Shown one piece after another: positions 1 to 12,613 of a DNA stretch of 64,000 bases; within the stretch, counting starts at the first letter, position 1, and every line of letters begins with the position of its first letter. The stretch spans positions 17,131,001 through 17,195,000 of the forward strand of contig NC_092186.1 of the NCBI RefSeq assembly GCF_043641665.1, written 5' to 3'. The notes under the pieces are model-generated. The model was not told the origin of the DNA. It searched no databases and was given only the letters and a program-made list of their open reading frames with translations. This stretch comes from Enoplosus armatus. Taxonomy: Eukaryota > Chordata > Actinopteri > Centrarchiformes > Enoplosidae. The translations under genes and the position numbers were made by a program.

Positions 1-170
1 CATGTTTTGTTCTACGGCATAAAATATGTTAAATACAGCTGAAAAAAGGCAGTTGCTAACAAGTGGCTAAATGAGACTACAGTGGTTGTCGAGGATATTA
101 AACATCTTCATGCTGAACACGGAAAGTCATCTACTCACTAGTCCACCTTTACAGCCTCCTTGTGTTTATA

Positions 171-229
171 GTATCTATCTATCTATCTATCTATCTGTCT
201 ATCTATCTATCTATCTATCTGTCTATCTA
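171..229. repeat. (TCTA)n microsatellite
   Basis: Tetranucleotide tract of tcta units interrupted by single tctg units. The apparent open frame through it (Ser-Ile-Tyr-Leu repeats) is only the translation of the microsatellite. Confidence 0.95.
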
Positions 230-338
230 GCAGTTACTCCCTGTTTCCTGTCTTTGTGCTAAGCTAAGCTAACTGACCACTGGCAATAGCCTTAAATTTA
301 CCGCACAGACATGAGAGTGAAAAGCTATTCCTTTAAGG
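230..338 (+). repeat. Fragment of a teleost interspersed repeat (gctaagctaagctaac type)
   Basis: Contains ctaagctaagctaac followed by acagacatgagagtg and ends with ttcctttaag. I recognise this order from a high-copy non-coding fish repeat. The family name is not known to me and the assignment is from memory of its consensus. Confidence 0.5.
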
Positions 339-3300
339 CCACCTCAACAGTGGTAATTAGGGCATGCTAACGCTGCTCTTTCACTACCCCGACCAGTTGT
401 ATCCTGCCAGTATAGGGATCAAACCTGTGCCCTTTCTCTAACCTTTAGGCCACTGCTTGTGCATTACAGGGACAACTCAGCAGTTTCTCAATGCCAGCAG
501 TGTGTCCTTGAGAAATACTGTACCTGCTGTTCAAAGGAACCCACATCAGAAAGCAGTGACTCATTACGTATATAACCTTTGGAGGCTTTTGAAGTTCCAA
601 TCGGAGCAAAGTAATTTGGTAATAATTATATTCCTGGGTGAAGGGCTTTATAGGAACTTGGACAAGATTCAGAACATCTGTCTTGTTGATAATTCCATCA
701 TTAAGTGGCTGCTTGCATATGAATGAATTTTGTTAAATTATTGGTTTGTAAGTTCATAACGTAAAGGAAATTTGACTGATGTGCAGAGGAACTACTGGGA
801 AGTATTTACAAAGGGACGTTTCAATATGATGCAGTGACGTTAGCCCCCCCCCAAAAAAAGTATTTGCCTTCTGTCACGCTTGTGCTGACGAAGGAGAAAA
901 AAAGAACTGGTCGAGGAGGTGGTGTAACAACACTGCCATTTTTTCCAAGGGAAAGCTGGATAATGAGAAAGATGGGGAAACACTTTCCTTTCTGTTACAT
1001 ATGAATGACTGTTGATAATAAGCAAGCAGCAGAAAAACAAAACATTGATTTTTCTATACATGTACATATATCAGTCAGAGGTCTTTTCTGTCTCTGGCAG
1101 AGTTACTGTATTATGTATTTCATCAGGATGCATTTTGCGTCTGTTGTCTAAAGCCTTCAATCCAAACAGAAAATGAGCTTGAAACACAATCAGTGGTAGG
1201 GCATGCTGTCAGTGTATTGTAGCAGCACATCCACATCATTACAACAAATTGCATAAACCCTTGTGGCTTTATGGTGCAGCCCCTACTGTGCAATAATTAA
1301 CTTCTTTTGTCAATAGGATTTTCCTACTATGTCCATCAAGCCAGTGGTTACTTGCCCATCATACTTACAGGAGTTTTATTATGGTTTATTAAATTAGCAT
1401 AATTATATTAGCATCTTCTGCAGATGGAAAGCTCAGAGACAAGATTTGGGGTTTAAGATGCAAGAGCATATTAGCATTCTGTCCAATGTATATTCCGGAG
1501 AATAACATAGTATGCTTTATAAATATAGATCTACTACTGTAATGAATATTTCAGTCCTGCAAGAAACAGGATCTACAGTGGATTTGATGCATTTATGGAT
1601 GACACACCATATCTTCCTCATCTGCAAGTCACGTATCTCTGATAAAAGTTTCAATACTTTTGTTGTTTTTGATGTATTGGAATATTTTCATGCTTAATAC
1701 ATCTTGCAGTTTGTTTTAAATGCTGTCCATGCAGCAATATGCTAAGTTTTATATGCAATCAACTATAAAACCATGTATTTTGATGCTGAGCTTGACCCCA
1801 AATGAGTAACACATCACAACACGCATTTTCCTAGAACTGATGAAGAAATTGGCTGTCAGGGAAAGAATTGTAAACTGTCCCATTTGATCCTTGTTGGCCA
1901 CAGATGGAAATCTCTCATGTTAGATTATATTAGATTATATTATTATATTATTAAATTTTACTACCAGAGAGGATAATCATTGTTTGCAGCTTTTATCAGT
2001 AAGCATATTTACAACTAAATAATCAATAACGGACTGTGCATTGCCAGACCTATTCCACACTTCTATTAGTGGAACAGTGGAAGAAAACGCTCATTTTCAA
2101 ACCAACAGCACGCCGCCATCGACTTTTAGAGGAGCCCTTCAACTACATATTGTTTGTGACATGCAATAGTCAAAATTAGTTATTTCAACCGAAATTATAA
2201 TTCAAAGAAAAATAAAAATGAAAAAACAGAATTTCAACATGGATTGGTTTAATGCAGGAAACCTTGCACATAGCAGAAAACGCTATTTATGTGTCACTCC
2301 TTTCACAACAGGCTACAGTCCGTCTGTCACCACTGATAAACCTGGTTATTATCTCTGATTAACAATACTTTTCCTGGAAGTTCTCTGATGCACATGCTCT
2401 GCCTATAGTGCATCTTTCATAGAAAATAAAACAGCACAAATCTTACATTCTTAGTAAGAATTAGTGCCCATGTCAGTTCTTATCCCTGGAGTGCAAACAT
2501 CTCTGCTTTAATGTTTCTCTAGAAAGATGTCATAATCTGCCTAGAGAAAAGTGAACAGACCAAAATAACAACCTGATCCACCTTTTGCATTGAGATCAAC
2601 AACACTGCTTCATATGAGAGTCAAAAATGTTATTTCTTTGTGGCTTTGTGACTAAATGTGTTTAAGTGCATGAACGCTTGCTTCTGCTTATCTTTACTCA
2701 CTTTGTAGTCAAGAGCAGTCTGTAGGAAATGTGCAACACCTGAATGTGGAATTTCTCAGGCGCTCCTCTCTGCCCACAAGTCATCTTAAGGTATCACTTT
2801 AATAACACTGCAGACATTTTGATCCATCACTTGATGCACTAACGACACAGAACATCTCTGTCTCTCTATCTTCATAAGTATGCTGCACCTTTTCTGACTT
2901 CATTAGATGTTTATGCTCCCTCCTCACAATTATTACTCCAAGATGATGTACTTTTCTGGTCACTGTCATTTACTTTTTATTTGTACAGTTACACTTATTT
3001 ATTCGTATTTGGTATTGTTACAAAGGAGGTAACAGAATCTAGGTGAGGGATGACTACTCAACAAAGGTCCTATTTGTGTTTTTAGCAGAGATGCATTCAT
3101 TCATGTAGATTCTGTACTCTAATTACATTTCATTGGTTTTAGTTCAATGACTCTTTCCCTCGCAATCCTGTTACGCTGAACTTGGCAGTGGCTTTAACAG
3201 AAAGACACCACTTAGATAACTGAACTTCACAGACGAGACAAATATTAAATTATAGCCTCAGTGTTGTAGCTAAAGCAAATTATGTTGGTTTCATGCACAA

Positions 3301-3780
3301 ATATTAATGTAACAGAAATACAGAAATATCCAATAATGTGCACTGTCCCTGATATGAAACACCAATTTATCAAGTAAACAATTTAAATCCCAAAATGTGA
3401 TATCAATCATTTAGTTATTAATTAAAAAGTCAAACTGTTGAAATACGTTTAGAATTGAAAAGAAAGTTTAAAAAAAAGGTGAATACAAAATATTGTACGC
3501 GAATAAATTAGCTGATCCTCTATATGAATAAGTGAATGATGGAGGAATTTTTATAATGGATAGTAGATATACATTACAGTGATTTATCCCTGAACTCATG
3601 ATATTTAGCTTTCCAAAGAGCATAAATCTTCTTACCTCTAGTGTGTTCCTTTTGTTGTTATTCCCTGGTGGAAACACAGATTGGTGTCCTGTGTGGAGTG
3701 TGAACAATGTGCTGCTCTCTCAGTCCACTCTCCACCTCGTCTGTCGCTCTCTCCTCATCTCGATCACACATACAGACACA
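339..3780. other. Intergenic or intronic DNA, no gene seen
   Basis: AT-rich sequence with only short open frames that lack recognisable domains, splice context or codon bias. Small AT microrepeats occur near 1921-1960 (repeats of tagattatat). No mobile element with recognisable ends was found. Confidence 0.6.
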
Positions 3781-3787
3781 TGCATAT

Positions 3788-3789
<2 letters not shown>

Positions 3790-3834
<45 letters not shown>
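3790..3834. repeat. (CA)n microsatellite
   Basis: About 22 uninterrupted CA units followed by a ctcactctctct pyrimidine tract. Overlapping open frames on both strands are repeat translations. Confidence 0.95.
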
Positions 3835-3837
<3 letters not shown>

Positions 3838-4269
3838 CACTCTCTCTTCGTCATCCTCCCTCACCTCCACTCTCTCTATACCACACATGAACATGCAGAT
3901 ATTCCTGCATTTATAATTCTACCCACACTTACAGTATAATTACTGTAATGTTAATAGGGTAATGATATGAGCTGCCTTTCAAGCTGAGACGACACTGAAA
4001 AAAAAACTTCTGGGTATTGAGCTTCCAGTCCTCTAGTCTGAATGTCTTGCAGTCTGCTTCTATATTAGTTAAAAACCACAATCCACTGGCACCAGTATAC
4101 AAGTATACTTTCAGCCATGGTGTGAAAGTTGGGTGTTGGTTTTATTTCTGAGGAAGGAAGTGGCAGTGACTCCCACAGTGCTGCAGTCAATTGGCAATAG
4201 GCGCTCATGTCTGTTCATCTCCTCTCCAAAAGTTCCTCTTTTTGGGTAGTTGTGTTAATGTGCTGGCAT

Positions 4270-4640
4270 ATAACTACTCTTTCCCTGTGTGCTTCTGCAA
4301 CCCCAGAAAGACAGGGAACCTCGTTAAAGTGGTGGCCAGTATAAGGAGACGCAGGAGATTGACTGGCAGACTTAAAGACGTTCCTGGAGATGTTTGAGGA
4401 GGTAATGACAACTTGTGGGTGACTAGGGAATGAGTGGGATTCAGTCTGTTCTCTGCACATCCATCACAGTCTCGTTTTCCCTCCATTCAGGACTCATCTC
4501 CAGAGTCAGGAAACGCGCAGGAAACATCACTGCAGATCCATCCCACCCTGGACACAACCTGTTCCCACTTCTTCCCTCTGGTAGGTGCTACAGAGCACTG
4601 TACGCCAAAACGACCAAGCCATCACTCTGACGAACAGTTA
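4270..4640 (+). pseudogene. LINE reverse-transcriptase ORF, C-terminal fragment
   Basis: Two + strand pieces in shifted frames resemble the C-terminal tail of fish non-LTR retrotransposon ORF2. The first reads CNPRKTGNLVKVVASIRRR. The second contains DPSHPGHNLFPLLPSGRCYR, matching the known D-x-x-HP...LF-x-LLPSGRRYR tail. At least one frameshift and stops separate them and nothing upstream resembles RT. It is a 5'-truncated, dead copy. The motif match is direct; family (L1/RTE/Rex-like) is not resolved. Confidence 0.6.
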
Positions 4641-4729
4641 ACACCAGTCACATAGTGTCAGGAACAATCCCTATGCAATAACCATAAATGGCTCTACTGA
4701 GTACCAGTAAGGATCTAGGGGGTAGATAT

Positions 4730-4785
4730 TGCGCTTTGACAGATTCTGGCTGTGATTGCATACAGCCAGAATCTGTCAAAGCGCA
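4730..4785. repeat. Perfect 24-bp inverted repeat (hairpin, 8-bp loop)
   Basis: Left arm 4730-4753, loop gattgcat (4754-4761), right arm 4762-4785. All 24 positions pair. The arm begins tgcgctttgac and ends ttctggctgt. It lies just upstream of a degraded Ty3/gypsy integrase fragment. Function unknown. Confidence 0.9.
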
Positions 4786-5332
4786 TGATTCATGAATGCC
4801 CTGTGCAACCAGAGACATTGTTGGAGGTTATGTGTACACATAACATATACCCATGCATAACTTATGGTGACCTTACACATTATATATGTATGTGCATGCA
4901 GCAGGCATATAATCAAGAGCTCAGTTTGCTCCCACCTTACGCACCTTCTAAATTTCGGTTGACTGACCAGCTTCGAGGGGGCAATGAGCTACAAAGAGGA
5001 AGCACAGTCGCAACAGGTGATACACAGCTGGCTGATGCTGCTCCTGTGGGGGAGAGGAAAGGGGTGGAGACTTTGGCAGAGCGCCCTCATGTTCTTAATT
5101 TTCACCTATGGAAGATTTTCCGTTGGAGCAGTCTCACTTCAATACACAACGCTGATAGTCAGCAAGTACAATCTGGCACAGTACTCACCCACCTTCACTT
5201 TGTTTTGGCAAGAGATAGACCATATAGAATTATTATAGAGAGTTGTGACTCTCAAACGGGTGAGAATATTGACCAGTTGCCAGTGCCTAAAAGGATTGGC
5301 GAGAGGATTTTCAAGGCAGCCCATATTCACCA

Positions 5333-5373
5333 AATGTGCCTGACATATGCAAGTCCTTTATGTCAGGCACATT
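5333..5373. repeat. 15-bp inverted repeat in degraded gypsy region
   Basis: Arms 5333-5347 (aatgtgcctgacata) and 5359-5373 (its exact reverse complement) separated by 11 bp. It overlaps the place where a gypsy integrase would carry the second catalytic Asp, so it may have arisen by local templated copying. Confidence 0.8.
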
Positions 5374-5475
5374 GCACCAGCTGTACAGATTAATGGGTAT
5401 CCATTAAAACAAGACTAGCATTTATCATCCCCAGACAGATGGCCTGGTGGAGAGATTTAACAAAACAGAGAGAGA
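5345..5475 (+). pseudogene. Ty3/gypsy-type integrase core fragment
   Basis: The + strand reads KSFMSGTLHQLYRLMGIH, then a TAA stop, then NKTSIYHPQTDGLVERFNKT. YHPQTDGLVERFN is the hallmark around the catalytic Glu of gypsy/chromovirus integrases; the Glu codon (5450-5452) is intact. The segment just before MSGTLHQL, where D-x-GTPF is expected, is corrupted. No LTRs, RT or gag were recognised, so this is an isolated relic rather than a complete element. Confidence 0.7.
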
Positions 5476-5479
5476 TAGA

Positions 5480-6275
5480 TTAACTCAGTACCATGCCGTT
5501 CTTCTCAAAACGTGGAGGGGACCAGTGTCTTACTTTCTGGTCACATCAGTTATGGAGAGAGATAAATTTGGGCCAAGAGACTGTAAAATTGACCCTCCAA
5601 CCGTCTCTCACTGACCCAGAGAGCAAATGCGATGAGTTGCTCCAACAGCGATTGATTTGCTGGCGAATTGTAGAGGTAGCAGTCCCATCATAGTACACAA
5701 GGCTGATTCTGTGTGTGGATTTACATGTGACCCTGGCCATATTGCAGTGCCCCATAGATTGGGTAAATGGCACTATTGTGGCTGACAGCTGGGAGCAGTG
5801 TCCGCAGGTGGCCAAGGGCAGGTGCTCGTCCTGGAGATAAGAGACCTGTCATTTTGCCAGTTTGCCCAAGGCTCCTAACTTTTCAGCATCGACAAGTAAC
5901 CAAATTGATGTCACTCAGAGGTGCACATCCTCTGGTCCAGTCGACTCAGCAGTGCCACAAGCATTTAAGAATTTACCAATTTGTTTAATTGTGCTGGCTT
6001 TCTGAGACAATTTATAGGCAAATCGACTGTTACTCCGTCCTTTACAGTAGTTCCCTTGGGAGGGAGGCAGCAATGTCTGGCACAGTGTCAGCTAGTAATT
6101 AGTGCCCATGTCTGTTTATCTTTCCTATTTTCCTTTCCTTAATTTCTGTCCGAGTTTGTGTTTAATTCATTTTTTAGTTGCTTAGTTAACATGTCAGTGT
6201 GCACAACCTGTGAGCATGTGTGTGAGCACTCCAGGCAACTGTAACACTAACATTTACATTTTCTTTTTCACTTCT
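5480..6275. other. Non-coding, possibly further retroelement debris
   Basis: Short open frames only. I see no convincing continuation of the integrase C-terminus, no chromodomain and no LTR. Confidence 0.4.
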
Positions 6276-6428
6276 GATGCAGCTATGCTAGCACCACAGT
6301 CAAGCTAGGCTAACTGTCCTGGACCCTATCTCTGTATTGAATGCACAGCAAAGAGTCTGTTCCTCCATCTGCCTCTGTTTAAGATAGCAAAGAAGTGTTT
6401 TTCTCAAAATGTGAGATTGTCCCTTTAA
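6276..6428 (+). repeat. Fragment of a teleost interspersed repeat
   Basis: Contains gctatgctagcac, gctaggctaactg and the tail ttctcaaaatgtgagattgtccctttaaa. It resembles the same fish repeat as the fragment at 230-338. Recognised by eye only. Confidence 0.4.
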
Positions 6429-7369
6429 ATAGCATTAATTAGAAGATTAAAAATAGTTGGTAATTAAATCAGTATTTTCCTCATTTTGGCTTATCACACA
6501 AGCCAAATAGCAGAGATGTGTGAAAATGAGCTTTTACTGTTGTTGCAATATCAGATATAACCATCTCTAATTAAAATGTTACGTGACTTGCATCATGTAA
6601 CTATTTAAGGGAAATGTCAAACAATGAGAGACAGCACAGTTTCTTCAGTGCCTGCAAGCAGCTTCTGTTATTTGTCTGTCTGTCTTTGCACCCTCCTTAA
6701 TCTGACTCTCACCCCATTCTCTGTTATTTTACCGCCTGTTTCTTACCAACATGTACTGCAGAAGTAGATGTCTCACAGCAGATAGACAAAATATATCTCC
6801 TATATCCTCATCTGACCCTAATTGTACTTGGTGTTGTTGTCATAAGAAGGGACACACTGAAAGCTCTGTCACCTACATCACCTCTGAGAAAGCATGCTTA
6901 AAATAAAGGAGCCAGATTCAAAGTGACGATGAATAGATGTTGCTAAAGTCTCATGATACACCCAAATTACTTTTGCTCAATGCTTTTATAAAACCTCAGC
7001 TGTGGCATCGTGCACTGCAGCTTAATTTTCCACTTTGTCCATTCTTTCTTGTGCTGCTTTGTTGCAGATTACTACTTACTTTAGCGATGTTCAGCTGTGT
7101 TCTGAGTGTGTTCTTAGTGTTGGCCATGAAAATGACATTCAAACTCGAGTGCCACCAAAAAATCTACAGACACAACATGAGTCTCAAGCTCTGTCCTGAT
7201 CCATTATTCTGTAGCACCATGCATTGATATTGTGCTGTTTTGGCAAATATTAATATGCCATTTAGCACATTTTTATATGATGTCTTTGTCAGAAGCTTTT
7301 GACAGTGAAATAATGTAAAATCACATTAGCCTTGCTAGTGAAATGGTTGGAAATGTTGGTTGGTTGGTT

Positions 7370-7600
7370 TGTGCATCACTTTGGTCCAGTCTTAAAATAT
7401 CTCAGCAATTGAAATTTAACGGACCGCAGAGAATGAAGCCTGCTGACTTTTCCTCTAGTGCCTCCATCAGGTCAAAATTTCACTTGATCCAATACTTTGG
7501 TTTATGACTAAATACCTGCAAAACTACTGACATTCGCATCAGCATCAGCTGTGCTTTGTATTAAGTGCTAATAAGCTAATGTTGGCATGGTAAGTATTTT
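7370..7600 (-). repeat. Interspersed teleost repeat, minus-strand copy
   Basis: Contains ggtccagtcttaaaatatct, tttatgactaaatacctgca and aagtgctaataagctaatgt. Reverse-complemented, these match parts of the long repeat that is better preserved at 13505-14570. Confidence 0.55.
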
Positions 7601-7605
7601 TGAAC

Positions 7606-7835
7606 CAAGAGGCGGGGTACACCCTGGAGAGGTCGGCAGCCAATCACAGGGCTGACACACAGAGTCAGACAACCATTCACACTCTCACCTACGGGCAATT
7701 TAAACCGCTAATTAGCCTAAACTACATGTCTTTGGATTGTGGGAGGGAGACCCAGTACCCGGAGAGAATCCACGTAGGCATGAGGAGAACATGCAAACGC
7801 TACACAAAAAGGCCCCAGCCAGTGGGGAGAAGGAC
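7606..7835 (+). repeat. Fish interspersed repeat (ggtacaccctgg...aacatgcaaac type)
   Basis: Contains ggggtacaccctggagaggt, accattcacactctcacc, acgggcaatttaaac, gtctttggattgtgggag and agaacatgcaaacgctacac, in the order found in a very common fish genomic repeat. Non-coding; the open frames here on both strands are not genes. Confidence 0.65.
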
Positions 7836-8254
7836 TCGCCTTCCAGTCTGGTTTTGTCTCGTTCTGCTAATCGACACATTCGGGTGATGCTAGCGTAAAT
7901 TACATGTTTGAATTGTTTCCATAGACAGACCCGACTTCTGTTGAACAATGTCGGCATACAGTTTGACACTAATCATTGTCAATTTCCACTGTAACTAACT
8001 GGGTAACCGTCATGCTCAGTCTAAATGTCACAGGAGGATACTCAAGCTCTGGTCTCTCATTTGTGCTTGACTAACCTGGCTGAATACACGTACTGTTACA
8101 TACGTACATACTGTAGTGTAACAGTCACTAAAGTCAGAAGTTACTGGAGACTTGCAGAGAAAATTTGGGCGGGTAAAGTGACTAACTAATGTTCCCACTC
8201 TATCGCTATCAGTAAATGATGCCAAGGTGCTGTTGAATGAGGTAGTAATAATAA

Positions 8255-8330
8255 TAGAAAATAATAAACTGTATCTACACAGCACTTTTCAAGTTATATA
8301 GTGCTTTATATTGTTGAACCAGGATTGAAA
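8255..8330. repeat. Probable retroelement 3' tail
   Basis: Short stretch with agcacttttcaagttatata and gtgctttatattg, resembling the agcgcttta tail shared by many fish LINE/SINE elements, followed by AT-rich sequence rich in aataat units. Weak. Confidence 0.3.
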
Positions 8331-8459
8331 TAATATCAGACAATATAAAAATAATACAAAAATACAATGGAATAAAATACCCAATAATAATATAAGATAA
8401 AACAATAATAATGATAATAATAAAAACAGATAAAATAGTGTCCTAGTATTAATAAAAAG

Positions 8460-11400
8460 CTTCTCTAAAAATATACGCTTTGAGAAGTGATTAAAAAGAT
8501 TGATTCATTGATTCTGCTAACTTCAGTGACGTCAGTGGAAGTCATCAGTGGTACTCAACCTCCAGAGCCAAACTGCACTCTGCTGCTGCTTTAGTGTAAC
8601 TGCTCAGCAGTTGGCAGCTGATTGTAACAGGCAGCTTTTTGGAGTGAACCAGGGATGAATGTGAAGCTGCTAACATGCTACTGAAATATGCTCCTCGTAA
8701 GATTACTAACAAAAACCTTTTAAAATTGTCTTGCGTTAAATGACAGTGGAACTCATAGTATGGAACTCATAACAGCACTAAGTAATTAGTGCAGAAGCCA
8801 GAGCTGTTCATATCAGGTACTTGTCCCAAGTTAGATTAAATTGAGAAATTACATTTCTTGTGTAGATAAATATTACTGCCTGGCAGCTGTATTTTCAATC
8901 CCAAACCCTCAGGTTTAACTCATTAACGTAAAGTCAGTCAGTTAAATCTGATCTCGTTTCTTTTTTGATGGTTCAGGTTATTAAGATAAATCACTGATGA
9001 AACCTTGTGATGAATCGTTAACTCCCAGAGCCCCTGAAGACTGTAATTATTCTGGAAACATTCATTCTTATGATTTGTCAAGATCTTTAATTTTTTTATA
9101 GAAAACATTACTGCAGTCGTTAACAAAGTTGGTGGGTTTTTAATTTCCAGTGAATACTGCTAATCAAGACTGAATAATCAAGACACAGAAGCCTAGGGCA
9201 AGATTATTTCATGAGAGAGCTCCCAGTTCACTGAACTGTGTATCATACAGACTTCTTTAAATGTATTCCAGTGATCACACAGCCTCATAGAGCCTGATTG
9301 CCTATTCAGTGATCAATTTGACATTGGTAAGTAATTCTGTTACCTGACCTGTCATATTTAATGAACTTTCATGAAGTAATCCTCACTTCAGGTGTAACAG
9401 ATACAGATAACAAGAATGAATAATTTAATAGCACACAGGTATCACATAGCATTTTTGTTTTTCGTGAATGATGAATGATGGTGCATGTTAATAGGTGATC
9501 ACACTGACCTTTCAGATCTAGCGGAAAAGGAGAATATCTTTTTGAATAATGCCACCGACTGAGCTAGATAATAGAATGGCAATGTGCAAAATGGAGCTCA
9601 ATGTGTAGGTTGAGCGGGATCACGAAGTCATTGGCACCAGTGTCATTGTCAGTCCAGATTGGTCTATTAAATGTCCAGCTACATATCTGCTCATGCCTCT
9701 GCTTATCACTGACAATCACAGCAGCTACAGATGCATTTAAATCCTGACATTCAAGTTTCTGCATGTTTGCAGCTCTATTTAGTAGGACCACAACAATTAA
9801 ACAAAACGTTGCTCTTGCTTTCAAAAGCATGCATTTTATGTATTCATCCTCTACCAAAGCTAAGGCAAACTGAGGACATTTCCATTCCATTTCCATACCA
9901 AATTCACTCATAGTGCAGCACTACGAGGGTGACATGCTAAGCTGGATTGTCAGATTTCTTGATTTTGGCACCGTGGTGTCAAGCTAGGTTCAGTTATGGC
10001 CATGACAGCATGACAGTTTGTCAGTTCAGGGAAATCCATTATTTCTGACATCGTTCCACATATCGGCTGGCTGAGATGCCTGGGGGTTAGAGGTTGTAAC
10101 AACTGATGTGTCTGTCAAGTGTCTTTAAAATTGCATGAAGCAGGTTCACACATTGGCTTTTAATGGCAAAAATACCAACTACACATGTATCAGAAATCTA
10201 GACTTCAGTTTCCAGAAATAATGTAACTTGCCAGTTAAAAAGTAAATCCCTAAATACTTTTTCTCCTCACATACTTTGACCCTTGCTAAACAGGCCTATT
10301 TTTATTTTTCTATGTAGGCCCAAAATAAGGATTAAATTTATTGGATGAGGATTTTTTTACTGCCCATATCCACACAACATAAATACATGGTCAACACCCA
10401 GCCAGTATTGTGAGCTACCACAAGAATTCTGCTGTATTGCTGTATACTTGCCACGATGATCGACCGCATAGAAAGTGGTCTCAAATCACACATAATTTAC
10501 TTTCTTCAAGGGTGGTTACCATTTTGACTGTAATCATAACCTTATTACAATTAGTTAATGAAATGAACAAAAATAATCAACCAACCTCATGTACTGTGGT
10601 TGGTTGATTAATTTACTTTCCTCTAAACTCCTCTTAATAATACATTCAGATTGATAATGGGGCACTATTGGTGGTGTGCTTGCTAGTCTATTGCAAAGCT
10701 TTTGTGGAATATGTGCCAATAAGAAAATGCCAATAATGGGATTAAAGAATAAATATACAAAAAAATATATATATCACAAAAACCCTGTAGAATAAAAGAG
10801 ATGTCAACATGCTCAATGATGTCTGTGAAGCACTCCTCATCCTAAATAACCATAACATAGTGCCCATCCACTTATCTAAAGTAAATGAAACACTTTTAAG
10901 TGGCAGGATGGATAGTTTTGCACCGCACAAAGCCTTATGTGTAACTGAAAGCAGCCATGGATGCAATTTTTGTGATTGCGTTATCTTAAGAATACAAGTT
11001 GTCATTATCTCTGGATATGTGTTGTGTGGTTGTGAGATAGTTTACAACAACTCGAGCGTCTAGGAAGGTGGTAGGTAGACAGACTCAGCAGTCATGAGGA
11101 TTTCCCAGAGGTGATGTTTTTTATTTACAGTGTTTTCCATTTACATGCAACTCAAAAAAATAGGAAAAAAAATACAACGAAAAATAAGAAAATTAGCTCA
11201 TTGCAACTCAAACTAACAGCACATCTGAATGGCAACACGGCCTCCCCTCTCTCTCTCCCCAGCAAACAATGGTAAGTATGAACAAAGAAACAAACAATTA
11301 AACCATGTTCAAACTTTGCAACTCAAATAAAGGTAACTGAAACTAACTTATGACTGTGTGTTTGCTTTAACCTACATATGCTTTGATGTGACCTGTAACC

Positions 11401-12520
11401 TAACGCTAACACAAACAAACCCGGGATAGTAAGTGATGCAATGTTACAAAAGCAATGGTAAATTATAGCAAAATGAACATATGTAGAAAATGATAATGTA
11501 ATGTGTAAGATTAACCCAGAAGGGACAAGTGGTTAGTGGTCAGAATTCTCACCCACTTTGTCAGAGTGGTGTGTGATGTTATTTTCTCATGATAACAAGT
11601 TAATTATCTATTTACTAGATGAAAACAACATGTTGTTAACTTGGGAAAATTAACCATAACAATGTGAAAATGACTTTTCAAGATAATGAGATAATACACT
11701 TCAGACCTTAAAGTAAGAGGATTTTTTTTAAATACAATGAAGTCATTTTTACAGAAGATATTTTGACATGTCAAAGTAGGAGAAGGTGTAAATAATAAAA
11801 TGAATAATGGCTTAATAACATTTAGCTGCTTCAGTTTAAGGTTCCTGGTATTGTGCATGCTGGCTCACTGTCACACTCATATTCAGTGGGACACTTGAGC
11901 CATCATTAATGTTATTGGCAACTTTACCTTTCCAATTATGACAAGTATAATATGTCTGCTGTGAAAAAGGCCTATATTCTCAGCTGTGAAAGACTTGTGT
12001 CTTATATTAATATCCTCTGAGGCATAATACCACCCAACTTTACTGAAGCGCCCACATCACACCAGTGCTAAAATATAATGGCCTATAAACTGAATCCTCC
12101 CATCAAAGAATCATCTGCATGATTTTATGAAAGCAGCTTCAGCAAAGACACAAGAGAAAGAAATCCTCTTGTTCTTTTATTTTCATGCATTTCTGTTATG
12201 GTGACAAAATCACAGTTTCAGTTTGTGTTTAGAGCTGGTTGACAAATAGATGCAGAAAGATAATATGCCTGTTCTCAAAATTGCTGCAATGTCCACAATG
12301 TACATAATGAAGACGATATTGACTGAAGCCACTATTTAGAAATGGTTCTTGTCTTGTCTTTGCTATTATCACAATGTCTTTTCTGCTCGAGAAATAAACA
12401 CTGTATACTTCTCTATAGTTATGATATTGCAGTAACATAAGGTGCTACCCCCCATATTCACATGGCGGCCATTTTTCCTCAGACGTCACGCTCAGGGTGG
12501 GAAGCTTAAGTGCTGTTATC
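8460..12520. other. Intergenic or intronic DNA, no gene supported
   Basis: No gene seen. 9564-9911 (minus) is open for 115 codons and rich in non-repetitive sequence but shows no known domain, splice context or homology I recognise; it may be conserved non-coding DNA. A 13-bp inverted repeat (10574-10586 with 10598-10610, arm taatcaaccaacc) is the only clear structure. Confidence 0.5.
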
Positions 12521-12529
12521 AATAGGATA

Positions 12530-12613
12530 ATGTTGTGTTGCTGTACTTGGGTTACCACGTATAAACGTAGGGAATCTGACAAAAAGTTATAATTTCACCG
12601 ATTGATCAGCAAC
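12530..12613 (+). pseudogene. Possible THAP-domain relic
   Basis: An ATG-initiated stretch reads MLCCCTWVTTYKRRESDKKL, then a TAA, then FHRLI. The clustered Cys, YKRRESDKKL and FHR order resembles the start of a C2CH THAP zinc finger, as found in P-element-like transposases and THAP proteins. The stop and loss of downstream homology make it a relic at best. Identification rests on a short motif. Confidence 0.25.

Noticed and set aside
3658..3916. Open frames through the (CA)n tract
   Set aside because: Alternating His/Thr or Val/Cys repeats are translations of a microsatellite. The same applies to tracts at 43653, 53681 and 57341.
4752..5393. 213-codon open frame on the + strand
   Set aside because: It starts inside the hairpin, crosses the second inverted repeat and is in a different frame from the gypsy integrase motifs. 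No domain or start/splice context.
9564..9911. 115-codon minus-strand frame as a gene
   Set aside because: No recognised domain, no flanking splice sites or promoter. Length is possible by chance in 64 kb.
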